Position numbers and translations under genes: made by a program | DNA from: Pirellulaceae bacterium | Lineage (GTDB): Bacteria > Planctomycetota > Planctomycetia > Pirellulales > Pirellulaceae | Direction of reading: 5' to 3' | Assembly: GCA_023382975.1 (NCBI GenBank) | Contig: JAHDXO010000040.1 | Span: 38,882-102,881, forward strand | DNA: 64,000 nucleotides | The notes under the pieces: generated by a model | The model's input: the letters and a program-made list of their open reading frames with translations, nothing else | Told to the model about the DNA's origin: nothing | Databases searched by the model: none | Shown here: positions 45,081 to 53,132 of the stretch, piece by piece | How positions within the stretch are numbered: position 1 is the first letter of the stretch | Layout: every line of letters begins with the position of its first letter

Positions 45081-45691
45081 ATGATTCTAGACGCTGACGA
45101 ATCTCACAATCCGGACAACGACGTCGCTGACGGCGATCTGCTCTTCACCCGCCTCAGCGGAAGTTTCGAATACGTTGCCAATTGTGGCATGGTCCGTGGC
45201 TTGGATGGTCTGAAGGTGCAGTACCCTGATCGTCTATTTCGTGTACGTTTCAAAGACCCACGATTTGCGGTCTATGTTGAGTTGGTGTTCGGCGCGCCCT
45301 TCATGCGAGCACTGATCGAAACTGGCGCGAAATCGTCTGCTGGTCATCAACGGATCTCGATCGGAACGATCACGGCGCAGGCCGCCCCCCTTCCGCCCCT
45401 TACCTAGCAACACGAGATCGTTCGCCGGGTGGACGCTCTGTTTGCCTTGGCGGACAAGATCGAATCTCGCGGGTGGCGTTGGCGACGGCGCGGGTGGAGA
45501 AGACGACGCAGGCGATTCTGGCCAAGGCGTTTCGCGGCGAGTTGGTGCCGACCGAGGCGGAACTGGCCCGCGCGGAAGGCCGCGACTACGAACCCGCCAC
45601 CGCCCTGCTCGAACGCATCCGGGCCGAACGCGAGGCAACGGCATCCGTGCCGCCGAAAGGGCCGCGGCGGCGAAGGACGCAACATACGTGA
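45081..45691 (+). pseudogene. hsdS: Broken hsdS (type I specificity subunit)
   Basis: The C-terminal part of an HsdS. The first segment (45081-45404) has DGDLLFTRLSGSFEYVANCG, then GAPFMRALIETGAKSSAGHQ and RISIGTITAQAAPLPPL. An in-frame TAG at 45405 follows, where the family has Glu (PPLAEQHEIV). The frame continues as QHEIVRRVDALFALADKIES, then shifts near 45470 to VEKTTQAILAKAFRGELVPT and PATALLERIRAER, the conserved helical end. Stop and frameshift both show decay. Confidence 0.8.
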
Positions 45692-45819
45692 ACCGCCTAC
45701 CCAAAAGGGACACGCCCACCAAGAAAGACGGATAGCTTAGGGTCCAGCCGCCATTCGTTCCCCCCGGTAGGATGGAGAATCGGCGCAGCCAAAGCAGAAT
45801 AACGGCGCGTGCTGCTAGC

Positions 45820-45847
45820 TGGACTGAATGCCAATTTGGAATATAAT
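45820..45847 (+). promoter_or_regulatory. Candidate promoter of the HigB/XRE-type operon
   Basis: TGGACT at 45820-45825 and a perfect TATAAT at 45842-45847 with a 16-bp spacer, 55 bp before the toxin start. It fits a sigma-70-type promoter. Confidence 0.5.
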
Positions 45848-45901
45848 TCAGGCGTATCGACGGATCGAGCTACAAAAACTATTCCAGGACGGTATATTTC
45901 C

Positions 45902-46198
45902 ATGTGGTCCGTAGCACCCAGTGACGATTATCTCCGAAGGCACAAGCGGTATGGAAAGAAGCACTCGCGGGGACTGGCCGCCGTCTTGGACAACCTCGAC
46001 ACGTTTCTGACCGCGTTGCGCGAGGGGGCCAAGGTCCAGCAGGTCAAGGCAGGGTTCTTGCATCTGGAGCCGCTGGGCGTGCTGGCCATCGACCAGAAGG
46101 GTGGCGGCAAGACGCTGGCAGAGACTCGGTTGTACGTGTATCCGGATGAAGACGGGGAAGTTCTGCACATCATCACGCTCGGCGATAAGCGGTCCTAG
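45902..46198 (+). CDS. RelE/HigB-like toxin
   Basis: A 98-residue protein, MWSVAPSDDYLRRHKRYGKK, then VQQVKAGFLHLEPLGVLAID and RLYVYPDEDGEVLHIITLGD. The basic start and the strand RLYVYPDEDGEVLHI followed by LGDK fit the RelE/ParE superfamily, in the group sometimes called type II toxin RelE/HigB. An XRE-family gene 70 bp downstream would be the antitoxin (reversed order, as in HigBA). A start at 45809 would add 31 residues of doubtful sequence. Confidence 0.65.
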   Translation: MWSVAPSDDYLRRHKRYGKKHSRGLAAVLDNLDTFLTALREGAKVQQVKAGFLHLEPLGVLAIDQKGGGKTLAETRLYVYPDEDGEVLHIITLGDKRS

Positions 46199-46268
46199 GC
46201 GGACGACATTGGGCTGTGCCGGGTGTTCGTCGCCGAGTTGCGAAAAGCGAAAGGGGAGGGTTCCGACA

Positions 46269-46886
46269 ATGGCTGATCCCAAAAAGCAATATGCCAGCGT
46301 GGCGGAGATGGTCCGCAGTGTTTCCGACGATCCGCAGTTCGCCGACGACTTCGTCCGCCGCGTGAACAGCCGGCGGTTGGTGAAGCACCTGTTTGCGATG
46401 CGCAGCGCGGAAGGTCTGTCTCAGAAGGACATCGCCGACCGGATCGGGTGCAGCCAGAGCCGCATCTCGAAGTTGGAGAGCGGGAATGACGACGACTTGC
46501 GACTGGCCGACTTGGCGGCGTACCTGCGCGCCCTCGACCTGGATCTGTGCCTGGTCTTCGGCCAGAAGGAATCGACGATCGTCAACAAGATCAAGTACCA
46601 CGCGGTGGCCATCAAGCGGCTGCTGGCCGAGTTGGTCAAGCTGGCCCAGATGGACAAGCAGATCGCCGAAGGCGTGGTAGGCTTCCACGGCGAGGCGTTC
46701 TTCAACCTGATCAAGATCCTGCGGGATTCGGTCAAGGACCTACCCCGACGCGACGATGGTACGGCGTTCGTCGACATCGAAATCGAGACGGCCCAAGCGG
46801 TTGCCGGCCATCTGGTGGAGCCGGACGAAGGCGAGACATCCGATGGCAGTCCTGCGGCCCAAGCCGAGATGGCAGCAGCGCATTGA
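46269..46886 (+). CDS. XRE-family antitoxin/regulator
   Basis: A 205-residue protein with a helix-turn-helix at about residues 40-95: HLFAMRSAEGLSQKDIADRI, GCSQSRISKLESGNDDDLRL. The C-terminal 100 residues, IKRLLAELVKLAQMDKQIAE then FHGEAFFNLIKILRDSVKDL, are unusual in an XRE antitoxin and probably bind the toxin or another partner. The ATG at 46269 follows an AGGGGAGGG sequence. It is likely autoregulatory. Confidence 0.75.
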   Translation: MADPKKQYASVAEMVRSVSDDPQFADDFVRRVNSRRLVKHLFAMRSAEGLSQKDIADRIGCSQSRISKLESGNDDDLRLADLAAYLRALDLDLCLVFGQKESTIVNKIKYHAVAIKRLLAELVKLAQMDKQIAEGVVGFHGEAFFNLIKILRDSVKDLPRRDDGTAFVDIEIETAQAVAGHLVEPDEGETSDGSPAAQAEMAAAH

Positions 46887-46910
46887 CCGATACCGCAGTA
46901 GAGAGACGCC

Positions 46911-47768
46911 GTGACTGACGATGAACTCCGGTTGATGCTCGACTGGCCCCCAAGCCAGATCCCGTTCGAGCAGTTGCCCGCCGATTGGAAGGCGTGGGCA
47001 ACGGCGATGATCGAGAGCGCCAAGGTTCCGGCGAACAAACACGCCCACATGCGGCCCGAGGACTCGGTACTGTACCTTTGCCGGGTTCTTCGAGTCTTCA
47101 CGGACTTGGGCGGGGGCATGACCGAAGACGATCTGCGGGGGAAGTTCGTGTCCGGACTGGTCTTGTCCGGTCTCCCGCCGGAACGGGATTACTCGTTCTA
47201 CTTCGATCAGGCGTTACGGAACGCCGAGGTCCGCGGACTCGTTTCTCACGAAGATCATGGTTGGGGACGAGAGCAAGTCCGGTTGTACGAGTTGACGGTG
47301 GCAGGCGATCGCCTCGCCACGGAAGTTGATCCATTCCAGTTGACGAGTCTGGGAGGCGGCGGATTGGAACCTACGACGGCTGACTGTGATCCGCAGTCGC
47401 GTGACGAGGCGGCGGAGGTCAAGGAGTCCGATGTTGCGACCCACGCCGTGGCGACTCGCCAGGAAATGGCGTCCGGTGATGACAACCGACATACGGCCCA
47501 CGCCGTTGATTTCCGGTCCGTCAAGTGGTTCGGCCAAGGCCATGATTTCACAGCGACCCAGGCCGCTTGCATCAAGGTACTTTGGGAACACTGGGAACAA
47601 GGCACGCCGGCCGTAGGGGAGCAAACCATCTTGGAGTTGGCCGGCGCAGGCGGGGAGCGGTTGCGGGACGTCTTCGACAAGGGCAAGCATCCCGCATGGA
47701 ACTCGATGATTATTGAAGCCCGCAAGGGGGCATTTCGGCTGCAGCAACTCAACAGCAAGAAATCCTGA
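46911..47768 (+). CDS. Hypothetical protein with winged-helix-like segment
   Basis: A 285-residue protein from GTG at 46911, 24 bp after the XRE gene, so perhaps in the same operon. MTDDELRLMLDWPPSQIPFE begins it. TEDDLRGKFVSGLVLSGLPP and LRNAEVRGLVSHEDHGWG, then YELTVAGDRLA, look like a winged-helix fold. The C-terminal part, FTATQAACIKVLWEHWEQGT, then FDKGKHPAWNSMIIEARKGA, is a second helical module resembling those in helix-turn-helix proteins. The function is not known. Confidence 0.6.
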   Translation: MTDDELRLMLDWPPSQIPFEQLPADWKAWATAMIESAKVPANKHAHMRPEDSVLYLCRVLRVFTDLGGGMTEDDLRGKFVSGLVLSGLPPERDYSFYFDQALRNAEVRGLVSHEDHGWGREQVRLYELTVAGDRLATEVDPFQLTSLGGGGLEPTTADCDPQSRDEAAEVKESDVATHAVATRQEMASGDDNRHTAHAVDFRSVKWFGQGHDFTATQAACIKVLWEHWEQGTPAVGEQTILELAGAGGERLRDVFDKGKHPAWNSMIIEARKGAFRLQQLNSKKS

Positions 47769-47883
47769 CGCCCCCAGGAAAGACCCAGGCTTACCCCAGG
47801 CTTACCCCGAGCCCTCTTCTAAGATCCATCGCAGGTGCTGGCCAATGTGGCTGGCGGTTCTCTGACCAACGGAGACACTTGCG

Positions 47884-48084
47884 ATGACTGATCTCCTCCC
47901 ACTGGCGCGGATGGCCCAGCGGCTTGGGGTAACCCAGGACTGGTTGCGGACGGAAGCGGATGCGGGGCGTGTTCCGTGTCTCAAAGCGGGCAAACGCTAC
48001 TTATTCAACGCGGCGGCGGTTCAAGACGCCCTGGCTGCGAAAGCGGCGGCATCGACGCTGCAGGGGGTGGCTGATGCCAAGTGA
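47884..48084 (+). CDS. Excisionase-like helix-turn-helix protein
   Basis: A 66-residue protein, MTDLLPLARMAQRLGVTQDW then LRTEADAGRVPCLKAGKRYL, matching MerR/excisionase-like winged HTHs that bend DNA (LLxLARMAQRLGVT, then wing VPCLKAGKRYLF). Overlaps the next gene by 11 bp. A role in excision of element A is inferred. Confidence 0.75.
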   Translation: MTDLLPLARMAQRLGVTQDWLRTEADAGRVPCLKAGKRYLFNAAAVQDALAAKAAASTLQGVADAK

Positions 48085-48289
48085 CACCCCCACAACCCGT
48101 AGCGTTGTGCCCAGGGTCGGCTTGACGCGGGAAGAGGCGGCCGAGGCGATGAGCGTCTCGGCACGCACCATCGACACGCTGATCGCGGATCGGACCAGCG
48201 GGTTTCCTGTTTGCCGGATCGGCACACGGGTGGTCATCCCGATTCGCGAACTGGCCGAGTGGCTGGCCCAGCAGGCGCGGGGGGCGTAG
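48074..48289 (+). CDS. Small HTH (excisionase/MerR-type) protein
   Basis: A 71-residue protein: VGLTREEAAEAMSVSARTID, TLIADRTSGFPVCRIGTRVV, IPIRELAEWLAQQ. This is the DNA-binding fold used by many excisionases. The overlap with the upstream gene and 2-bp gap to the primase indicate one operon. Confidence 0.8.
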   Translation: MPSDTPTTRSVVPRVGLTREEAAEAMSVSARTIDTLIADRTSGFPVCRIGTRVVIPIRELAEWLAQQARGA

Positions 48290-48291
48290 TC

Positions 48292-49164
48292 ATGGCTCGT
48301 GGCGAATGGAAGCGAGTATCACAGCGCCGGCCTTGCCCCGTCTGCGGGCGGTCAGACTGGTGCTTGTACGCTGGCCCTGACGACGCGCCCACGGCGGCGA
48401 TCTGCGCTCGAGTCGAGCGCGATCGACGCGCGGGGGAAGCTGGATGGTTCCACCGTCTGCGCGATGACGACCGGCGGGCGGTGCGGTCCGTTGTCGTCCG
48501 GGGTACTCAACGGCCCCAGGCTACGCCGGTCCTGGATTTCGGACTGTTCGCGCGGGAGTGTGCCGAGCGACTGCAACCCCAGGAACTGCAACCGCTGGCC
48601 GGTTCACTCGGTCTGTCCGTTCGCAGCCTGCAGCGATTGCAGGTGGGATGGTCTGCCACTCACCGCGCTTTCACCTTCCCGATGTGCGATCCAGCACGCC
48701 GCGTTCTCGGTGTCCGCCTGCGGATGGCCAGCGGGCACAAGCTGGCGGTAAAGGGCGGCAGGGAGGGCTTGTTCGTCCCGATCGACCTGGACATCGACGA
48801 CCGCCTGCTGGTGACGGAGGGGCCAACCGACTGCGCGGCGCTGCTTGACCTGGGGTTCTGTGCGGTGGGGCGCCCCTCGTGTTCCGGCGGTGTCCGTCTG
48901 CTGATCGAACTGGTGCAGGCCCAGCGGCCGGCGGAACTGGTCATCGTGGCGGACGGCGATGCTCCAGGGCAGCGCGGCGCGGAGAACCTGGCTGCCGTGC
49001 TGGTGGCGTATTCGCGAGCGGTGCGCGTCATCACGCCCCCGAGCGGCATCAAGGACTCGCGCGAGTGGAAACGCCGAGGGGCGACGGCTGCGGACGTGGC
49101 AGCGGTCATCGACGTGGCTCCCGTGCGACGACTAGGGATTCGAACGAAGGTAGGGAGGCTCTAA
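48292..49164 (+). CDS. Zinc-finger/TOPRIM primase-like protein
   Basis: A 290-residue primase-like protein. CPVCGRSDWCLYAG with a later Cys (AAICARVERD) is the zinc-binding part. LLVTEGPTDCAALLDLGFCA and LVIVADGDAPGQRGAENLAA form a TOPRIM fold (Glu, then Asp-x-Asp). It probably makes primers for replication of element A with the ATPase encoded next, though the chemistry is not shown. Confidence 0.8.
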   Translation: MARGEWKRVSQRRPCPVCGRSDWCLYAGPDDAPTAAICARVERDRRAGEAGWFHRLRDDDRRAVRSVVVRGTQRPQATPVLDFGLFARECAERLQPQELQPLAGSLGLSVRSLQRLQVGWSATHRAFTFPMCDPARRVLGVRLRMASGHKLAVKGGREGLFVPIDLDIDDRLLVTEGPTDCAALLDLGFCAVGRPSCSGGVRLLIELVQAQRPAELVIVADGDAPGQRGAENLAAVLVAYSRAVRVITPPSGIKDSREWKRRGATAADVAAVIDVAPVRRLGIRTKVGRL

Positions 49165-49247
49165 CGGGGAGCACAAACGAAAGGCAGGCGGACGGTGGGA
49201 GGCTCGAAGTTGTCGCCAGCACAAAGCTACGCTTCGGCAAATGGACG

Positions 49248-50687
49248 GTGACGGCCCTGCTGAACGGAGATCCGATCCACGTTGATGACGTAGCGATGAC
49301 CAAGGACACGGAGCGTGCGCGGTTCCTGGCCAAGTTGTGCGAGGGGCGCGAGGGCATCGACATGCAGGCGGTGCAAGTTGCGTTGGTGCGTCTGGCTGCG
49401 GACTTGGCCAGCAAACCGGACGCGGCGCCCGAGCACGAAACGTCAACGCCGTCTGCTGCGGAATTGCTGGCGGCAATGCCCAGCACGGCCAAGGCGGAGG
49501 CGCAGGTCATGCTGGAGGATCCGTACCTGCTGCGTCAGGTCATCGACGATGTGAACGCCCTTGGTGTAGCTGGCGAGCGGGAGTTGGTAGCCACGGTCTA
49601 CCTGATCGGCGTGTCTCGGTTGCTGGACAATCCGCTGGCCGCCATCGTGCAGGGGCACACGTCCAGCGGCAAGAGCTTTGTGATCGACACGGCGGCACGT
49701 TGCTTCCCTCCGGAAGCTGTCTTACAGGCGACACAGTTGACTCCGCAGGCCCTGTTCTACATGCCGCCCGGCAGCCTGCGGCACAAGTTCGTCATTGTCG
49801 GCGAACGATCCCGATTGGAGGATGACGACACAGCCGAAGCCACCCGGGCCCTTCGGGAAATGCTGTCGGCAGGCCGACTGTCCAAGTTGCTCCCCGTGAA
49901 GGATGGAGCCCGGTTGATAACGGAACTGGTGCAACAGGACGGACCGATTGCCTACATCGAGAGTACGACACTGACGACCATCTTCGAGGAGGACTTGAAT
50001 CGGTGCCTGCTCGTGGCAACCGACGACCGCCAAGAACAGACACGGCGCGTGGTGGAAAAGGTGGCCGAGCGGTTCAGCGGGGCGTCAGGTGGCGACTTGG
50101 AACGGATCGTGCTTCGGCATCACGCCGCACAGCGGATGCTGCAGCAACGGCCGGTGATAGTCCCATTCGCGAAATCGCTGGGGGAGTTGTTTGGCAGCGA
50201 TCGCGTAGAAGTGCGACGGGCGTTTCCGCGGTTGCTCGGAGCCGTGCAAGCGGTCGCGTTGTTGCACCAGCGGCAACGGCAATTGGACGGGGACGGGCGG
50301 ATTATCGCGACGGCGGACGACTACCAGATCGCACGGCGGCTCTTGGCCAAACCGTTTTCTCGGCAGTTGGGCGGTGGCATTTCCGATTCCGCGATGAGGT
50401 TCATGTCGCGGTTGAGCTGGCCGGTAGGCCAGGAGTTCACAACCTCGGAGGCCTTTGATCGGGTCAAGAAGGAGTTCTCGCGGCGGGCGGTAACGGGCTG
50501 GCTCATCGAACTGGCCGACGTCGGTGTCTTGCAGCAGGTGGAACTCGGCAAGGGCAGCAGACCGGCGAAGTGGAAGCGGACGGGCACCGACCCCGATGAG
50601 GTGGCCGTGGGACGGGGCGCCATGCCGGACGTGGGAGAACTGTTCCCGGAATCTGCGTTCCGACATTCCGACGGCGCACATGTTTAG
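49248..50687 (+). CDS. P-loop ATPase of element A
   Basis: A large protein of about 480 residues. Walker A is IVQGHTSSGKSFVIDTAARC near residue 150 of this start, followed by LTPQALFYMPPGSLRHKFVI, VGERSRLEDDDTAEATRALR and IESTTLTTIFEEDLNRCLLV, typical of DnaB/D5-like helicase or loader ATPases in mobile elements. The last part (FTTSEAFDRVKKEFSRRAVT) resembles a winged helix. The start is uncertain: the frame is open and protein-like back to about 49165 (for example GGRLEVVASTKLRFGKWTV), but no start codon lies there; GTG at 49248 and ATG at 49296 are the first ones. Confidence 0.7.
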   Translation: MTALLNGDPIHVDDVAMTKDTERARFLAKLCEGREGIDMQAVQVALVRLAADLASKPDAAPEHETSTPSAAELLAAMPSTAKAEAQVMLEDPYLLRQVIDDVNALGVAGERELVATVYLIGVSRLLDNPLAAIVQGHTSSGKSFVIDTAARCFPPEAVLQATQLTPQALFYMPPGSLRHKFVIVGERSRLEDDDTAEATRALREMLSAGRLSKLLPVKDGARLITELVQQDGPIAYIESTTLTTIFEEDLNRCLLVATDDRQEQTRRVVEKVAERFSGASGGDLERIVLRHHAAQRMLQQRPVIVPFAKSLGELFGSDRVEVRRAFPRLLGAVQAVALLHQRQRQLDGDGRIIATADDYQIARRLLAKPFSRQLGGGISDSAMRFMSRLSWPVGQEFTTSEAFDRVKKEFSRRAVTGWLIELADVGVLQQVELGKGSRPAKWKRTGTDPDEVAVGRGAMPDVGELFPESAFRHSDGAHV

Positions 50688-50829
50688 CTGGTGCAGACGG
50701 TTACGTTGGAAGGAGCGTTGTTTCTGGATGGGTTCCGACAATCCACTGTCGGATTGTTGGAAGGTCGTCAGAAATGATGCTCTATGCCGACGAACCTGCT
50801 TGCGGCACACGAACTTACAGCTTGTCGGA

Positions 50830-51210
50830 ATGTCGGAAGAAGGGAAAGGTGCAAGGAAGATGCTGGACTTGGACTTGATCTTCGGTCACCCCCGGAAGCC
50901 GGATGTACGCCGAGTTGACACCCTTGGCGAGGAGGACCCGTACGCGGGCTGGCTGGAGGTTGTGAAAAGCGATGGGACCGTGGGCCTCGTTCATCCTGAC
51001 CATGCGGACGACGAGATCATCGACATGCCCTCGGCCTGCCCCGCCTGCGGAGGCATCGTGTTCTGGTGGGACGTGACTGGCGGCCAGCATTGCGAACGAT
51101 GCCGGCCACGGACCACAGCCGAACGACTGCGGAAGTTGGCCCAGCGGCTGCGGGAACGATACTCGACCAGCGAGCCACAAGAAAACGATCTGTCGGCTGT
51201 TGACAGCTAG
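50830..51210 (+). CDS. Small zinc-ribbon-like protein
   Basis: A 126-residue protein. CPACGGIVFWWDVTGGQHCERC holds four Cys in two pairs, a zinc-ribbon arrangement. The first half, GWLEVVKSDGTVGLVHPDHA, has no known domain. ATG at 50830 is chosen; one at 50860 (MLDLDLIFGHP) is possible. Similar small proteins occur in planctomycete elements, but no function is known. Confidence 0.65.
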   Translation: MSEEGKGARKMLDLDLIFGHPRKPDVRRVDTLGEEDPYAGWLEVVKSDGTVGLVHPDHADDEIIDMPSACPACGGIVFWWDVTGGQHCERCRPRTTAERLRKLAQRLRERYSTSEPQENDLSAVDS

Positions 51211-51249
51211 CCAACACGCCGATACGATGCCTATGGGCTAGCAAGCAAT

Positions 51250-51486
51250 ATGGAGAATACGATGGCAACGAAGAAACGAGAAAGGGAATCTGGGACGATC
51301 AGCGATCAGTTGCGCGGCTTCATCCGGGATTCCGGGATTCCGCGAAACCAGTTGTGCAAGACGACAGGCATGGACCCGAGTCACTTGCACCGGTTTTTCC
51401 ACGGGACTGGGGCGTTGACCAATCACACGATGGACAAGCTGGCGGCGGCCCTGGGGTTGAAGTTAGTGAAGGTCGAGGACGAATAA
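51250..51486 (+). CDS. XRE-type HTH regulator
   Basis: A 78-residue protein: ISDQLRGFIRDSGIPRNQLC, KTTGMDPSHLHRFFHGTGAL, a helix-turn-helix with the recognition helix near HLHRFFHG. It lies 29 bp upstream of the integrase and may control it. Confidence 0.8.
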   Translation: MENTMATKKRERESGTISDQLRGFIRDSGIPRNQLCKTTGMDPSHLHRFFHGTGALTNHTMDKLAAALGLKLVKVEDE

Positions 51487-51514
51487 CGCGAGGCACGAAA
51501 GGCAGGGTGGGAAA

Positions 51515-53035
51515 ATGGCGACAGTGTTCAAACGCGGCGGGAAGAAGAACCGGGACGGATACTACTACGTGGCCTGGCGCGATCACAACGGCAAGCGTCG
51601 AAGCCGCTGCACGCTGACCACCGACAAGGCGGCTGCGGAGCGGATCGGCAAGAAGCTGGAGACGGATGTGGCCCTGCGACGCGACGGAGTCATCGACCCG
51701 ATGTGGGAAAGCGTCTGCAACGAGGCCAATCGGACCATCGAAGACCACTTGGAGGACTTCGAGGCCAAGATGCAGGCGGCCAATCGCGATCCGGACCACA
51801 TCAAGCGGACGACTCAGTTGATCCGCCTGATTGCGGAGAACTGCTCGTTCACCAAGGCGGCCGACATTTCGGCGGATGGTGTGGCGCGATATGTGAGCCA
51901 ACTGCTTGATCAGGGCATGGCCGCGCGAACGCGACAGGCGTACCTGACCGCGATCAAGTCCTTCACGAAATGGTTGACGGCCAATGGGAAACTCAATCGC
52001 GATCCGCTGACCAGCATCACCAAGCCCGATCCGAAAGCCGATCGAAAGCGCGAGCGAAGAATGCTTCTGCCGGAAGAGTGGCCTTGGCTGAAGGCAGCCA
52101 CACTGGCCAGCGAGGATCGATACGGGATGAAACCAGCAGAGCGGGCGCTGCTGTACGAGACGGCGATTCAGACGGGTCTCAGGTCCACCGAACTCCGAAG
52201 TCTGACTCGCGGTTTGTTGTACCTCCACGGTGACAACCCGTACATCATCTGCAAAGCAGGTTCGACGAAGAACCGAAAGCAGGCTAAGCAGTATCTCGAA
52301 GTCGGTTTGGCAGCGGCCCTGAATGCTCATATCGCCACCAAGACGCCGAATGCGCCGGTCTTCGCGATGCCGGACAGGACGGAGGTGGCGACGATGCTGC
52401 GAGAGGATCTGGCCGAGGCACGTACCGCGTGGATCAAGGAAGAAATCAAAGATCCGGAAGAATACGCCCGACGCGAACAGAGCGATTTCCTGGCGGCCAC
52501 CAACCACGAAGGACAGATATTCGACTTCCACAGCCTGCGCCACACATGTGGAGCATGGCTTGCCCTAGCTGGAGTACATCCCAAAGTCGTTCAGACGGTC
52601 ATGCGTCACTCGGCGATCACGCTGACCCTGGACACATACGGGCATTTGTTTCCCGAGCAGCAAGCTGACGCGGTGACCAAGTTGCAGCACTTGTTGGGCG
52701 CCGGCGAGCCGGAATCAGCAGATTCCTTGAGAGCGACAGGAACGGACATGGCAACTCCAGCAGATGGGCAGATCGCGCAGCGCCTGGCGCAGCGCGGGGG
52801 ACGCGATAGCGAGCGAGGCCATGCAAGCCGATGCGAAGAAACAGACGGTGAACAATCGGAAGGCGACTCGGCAGAACCATCGTGTAAGGTCATTCCCATC
52901 AAGGCCTTACGCGACGGTCTGCAAATCGATGCGAACCCTTGCAAGAGTAGCCGGAGCGGGACTCGAACCCGCACGGGAGTAACCTCCCACAGGATTTTAA
53001 GTCCTGTGCGTCTGCCATTCCGCCATCCGGCCTAA
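51515..53035 (+). CDS. Tyrosine integrase of element A, end antisense to tRNA-Leu
   Basis: A 506-residue tyrosine recombinase. An Arm-binding N-terminus (KRGGKKNRDGYYYVAWRDHN) and core-binding region lead to a catalytic domain with all canonical residues: Arg223 in QTGLRSTELRSL, His339 and Arg342 in FHSLRHTCGAW, a later His in VMRHSAITL and Tyr375 in LDTYGH. The last 28 or so codons (SGTRTRTGVTSHRILSPV then RLPFRHPA) read through the whole tRNA-Leu(TAA) on the opposite strand, with the stop 1 bp past it. This is usual for integrases targeting a tRNA. It should catalyse insertion at that tRNA. Confidence 0.92.
   Translation: MATVFKRGGKKNRDGYYYVAWRDHNGKRRSRCTLTTDKAAAERIGKKLETDVALRRDGVIDPMWESVCNEANRTIEDHLEDFEAKMQAANRDPDHIKRTTQLIRLIAENCSFTKAADISADGVARYVSQLLDQGMAARTRQAYLTAIKSFTKWLTANGKLNRDPLTSITKPDPKADRKRERRMLLPEEWPWLKAATLASEDRYGMKPAERALLYETAIQTGLRSTELRSLTRGLLYLHGDNPYIICKAGSTKNRKQAKQYLEVGLAAALNAHIATKTPNAPVFAMPDRTEVATMLREDLAEARTAWIKEEIKDPEEYARREQSDFLAATNHEGQIFDFHSLRHTCGAWLALAGVHPKVVQTVMRHSAITLTLDTYGHLFPEQQADAVTKLQHLLGAGEPESADSLRATGTDMATPADGQIAQRLAQRGGRDSERGHASRCEETDGEQSEGDSAEPSCKVIPIKALRDGLQIDANPCKSSRSGTRTRTGVTSHRILSPVRLPFRHPA
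52948..53032 (-). tRNA. tRNA-Leu (anticodon TAA), integration target
   Basis: On the minus strand, GGCCGGA pairs with TCCGGCT, and TGGCGGAATGGCAGACGC gives the Leu-type D arm. CAGGA/TCCTG flanks the loop CTTAAAA, with anticodon TAA reading UUA. A class II variable arm (GGGAGGTTACTCCC) and T arm (GCGGG TTCGAGT CCCGC) complete it. Its anticodon loop and whole 5' half (52995-53035 including 3 bp beyond) are repeated at 63491-63531. Confidence 0.97.
52995..53035 (+). repeat. Attachment site attL of element B
   Basis: A 41-bp sequence identical to 63491-63531. It covers the anticodon loop through the 5' end of the tRNA, so the tRNA is rebuilt after insertion. The order is tRNA 3' half, this repeat, element B. 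Confidence 0.93.
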
Positions 53036-53132
53036 GTGCGGTAAAAACCGGGGTTTTTTGCGATTCTCCATTTTCCAGAAACCCCTACTGTACAACCAAG
53101 ACTACAACCGGTAACCTTGAAAGCTACGAAAA

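Larger units (their letters stand above)
47884..53035 (+). mobile_element. Integrated element A (excisionase-like to integrase), left of tRNA-Leu
   Basis: A compact set of seven co-directional genes: two excisionase-like proteins, primase, ATPase, zinc-binding protein, XRE regulator and tyrosine integrase. It ends in the tRNA-Leu(TAA) gene. The left end is not certain: no copy of the tRNA 3' half was recognised to the left, so 47884 is only the first element-like gene, and the toxin and 46911 genes may also belong. No capsid or conjugation genes are visible. Confidence 0.55.

Noticed and set aside
47770..47820. A CRISPR-like repeat (two copies of CCCAGGCTTACCCC)
   Set aside because: Only two adjacent short copies with no spacer; a simple tandem duplication. 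No CRISPR array exists in the window.
42000..48000. Copy of the tRNA-Leu 3' half marking the left end of element A
   Set aside because: None was seen by eye, so the left boundary of element A is left open.
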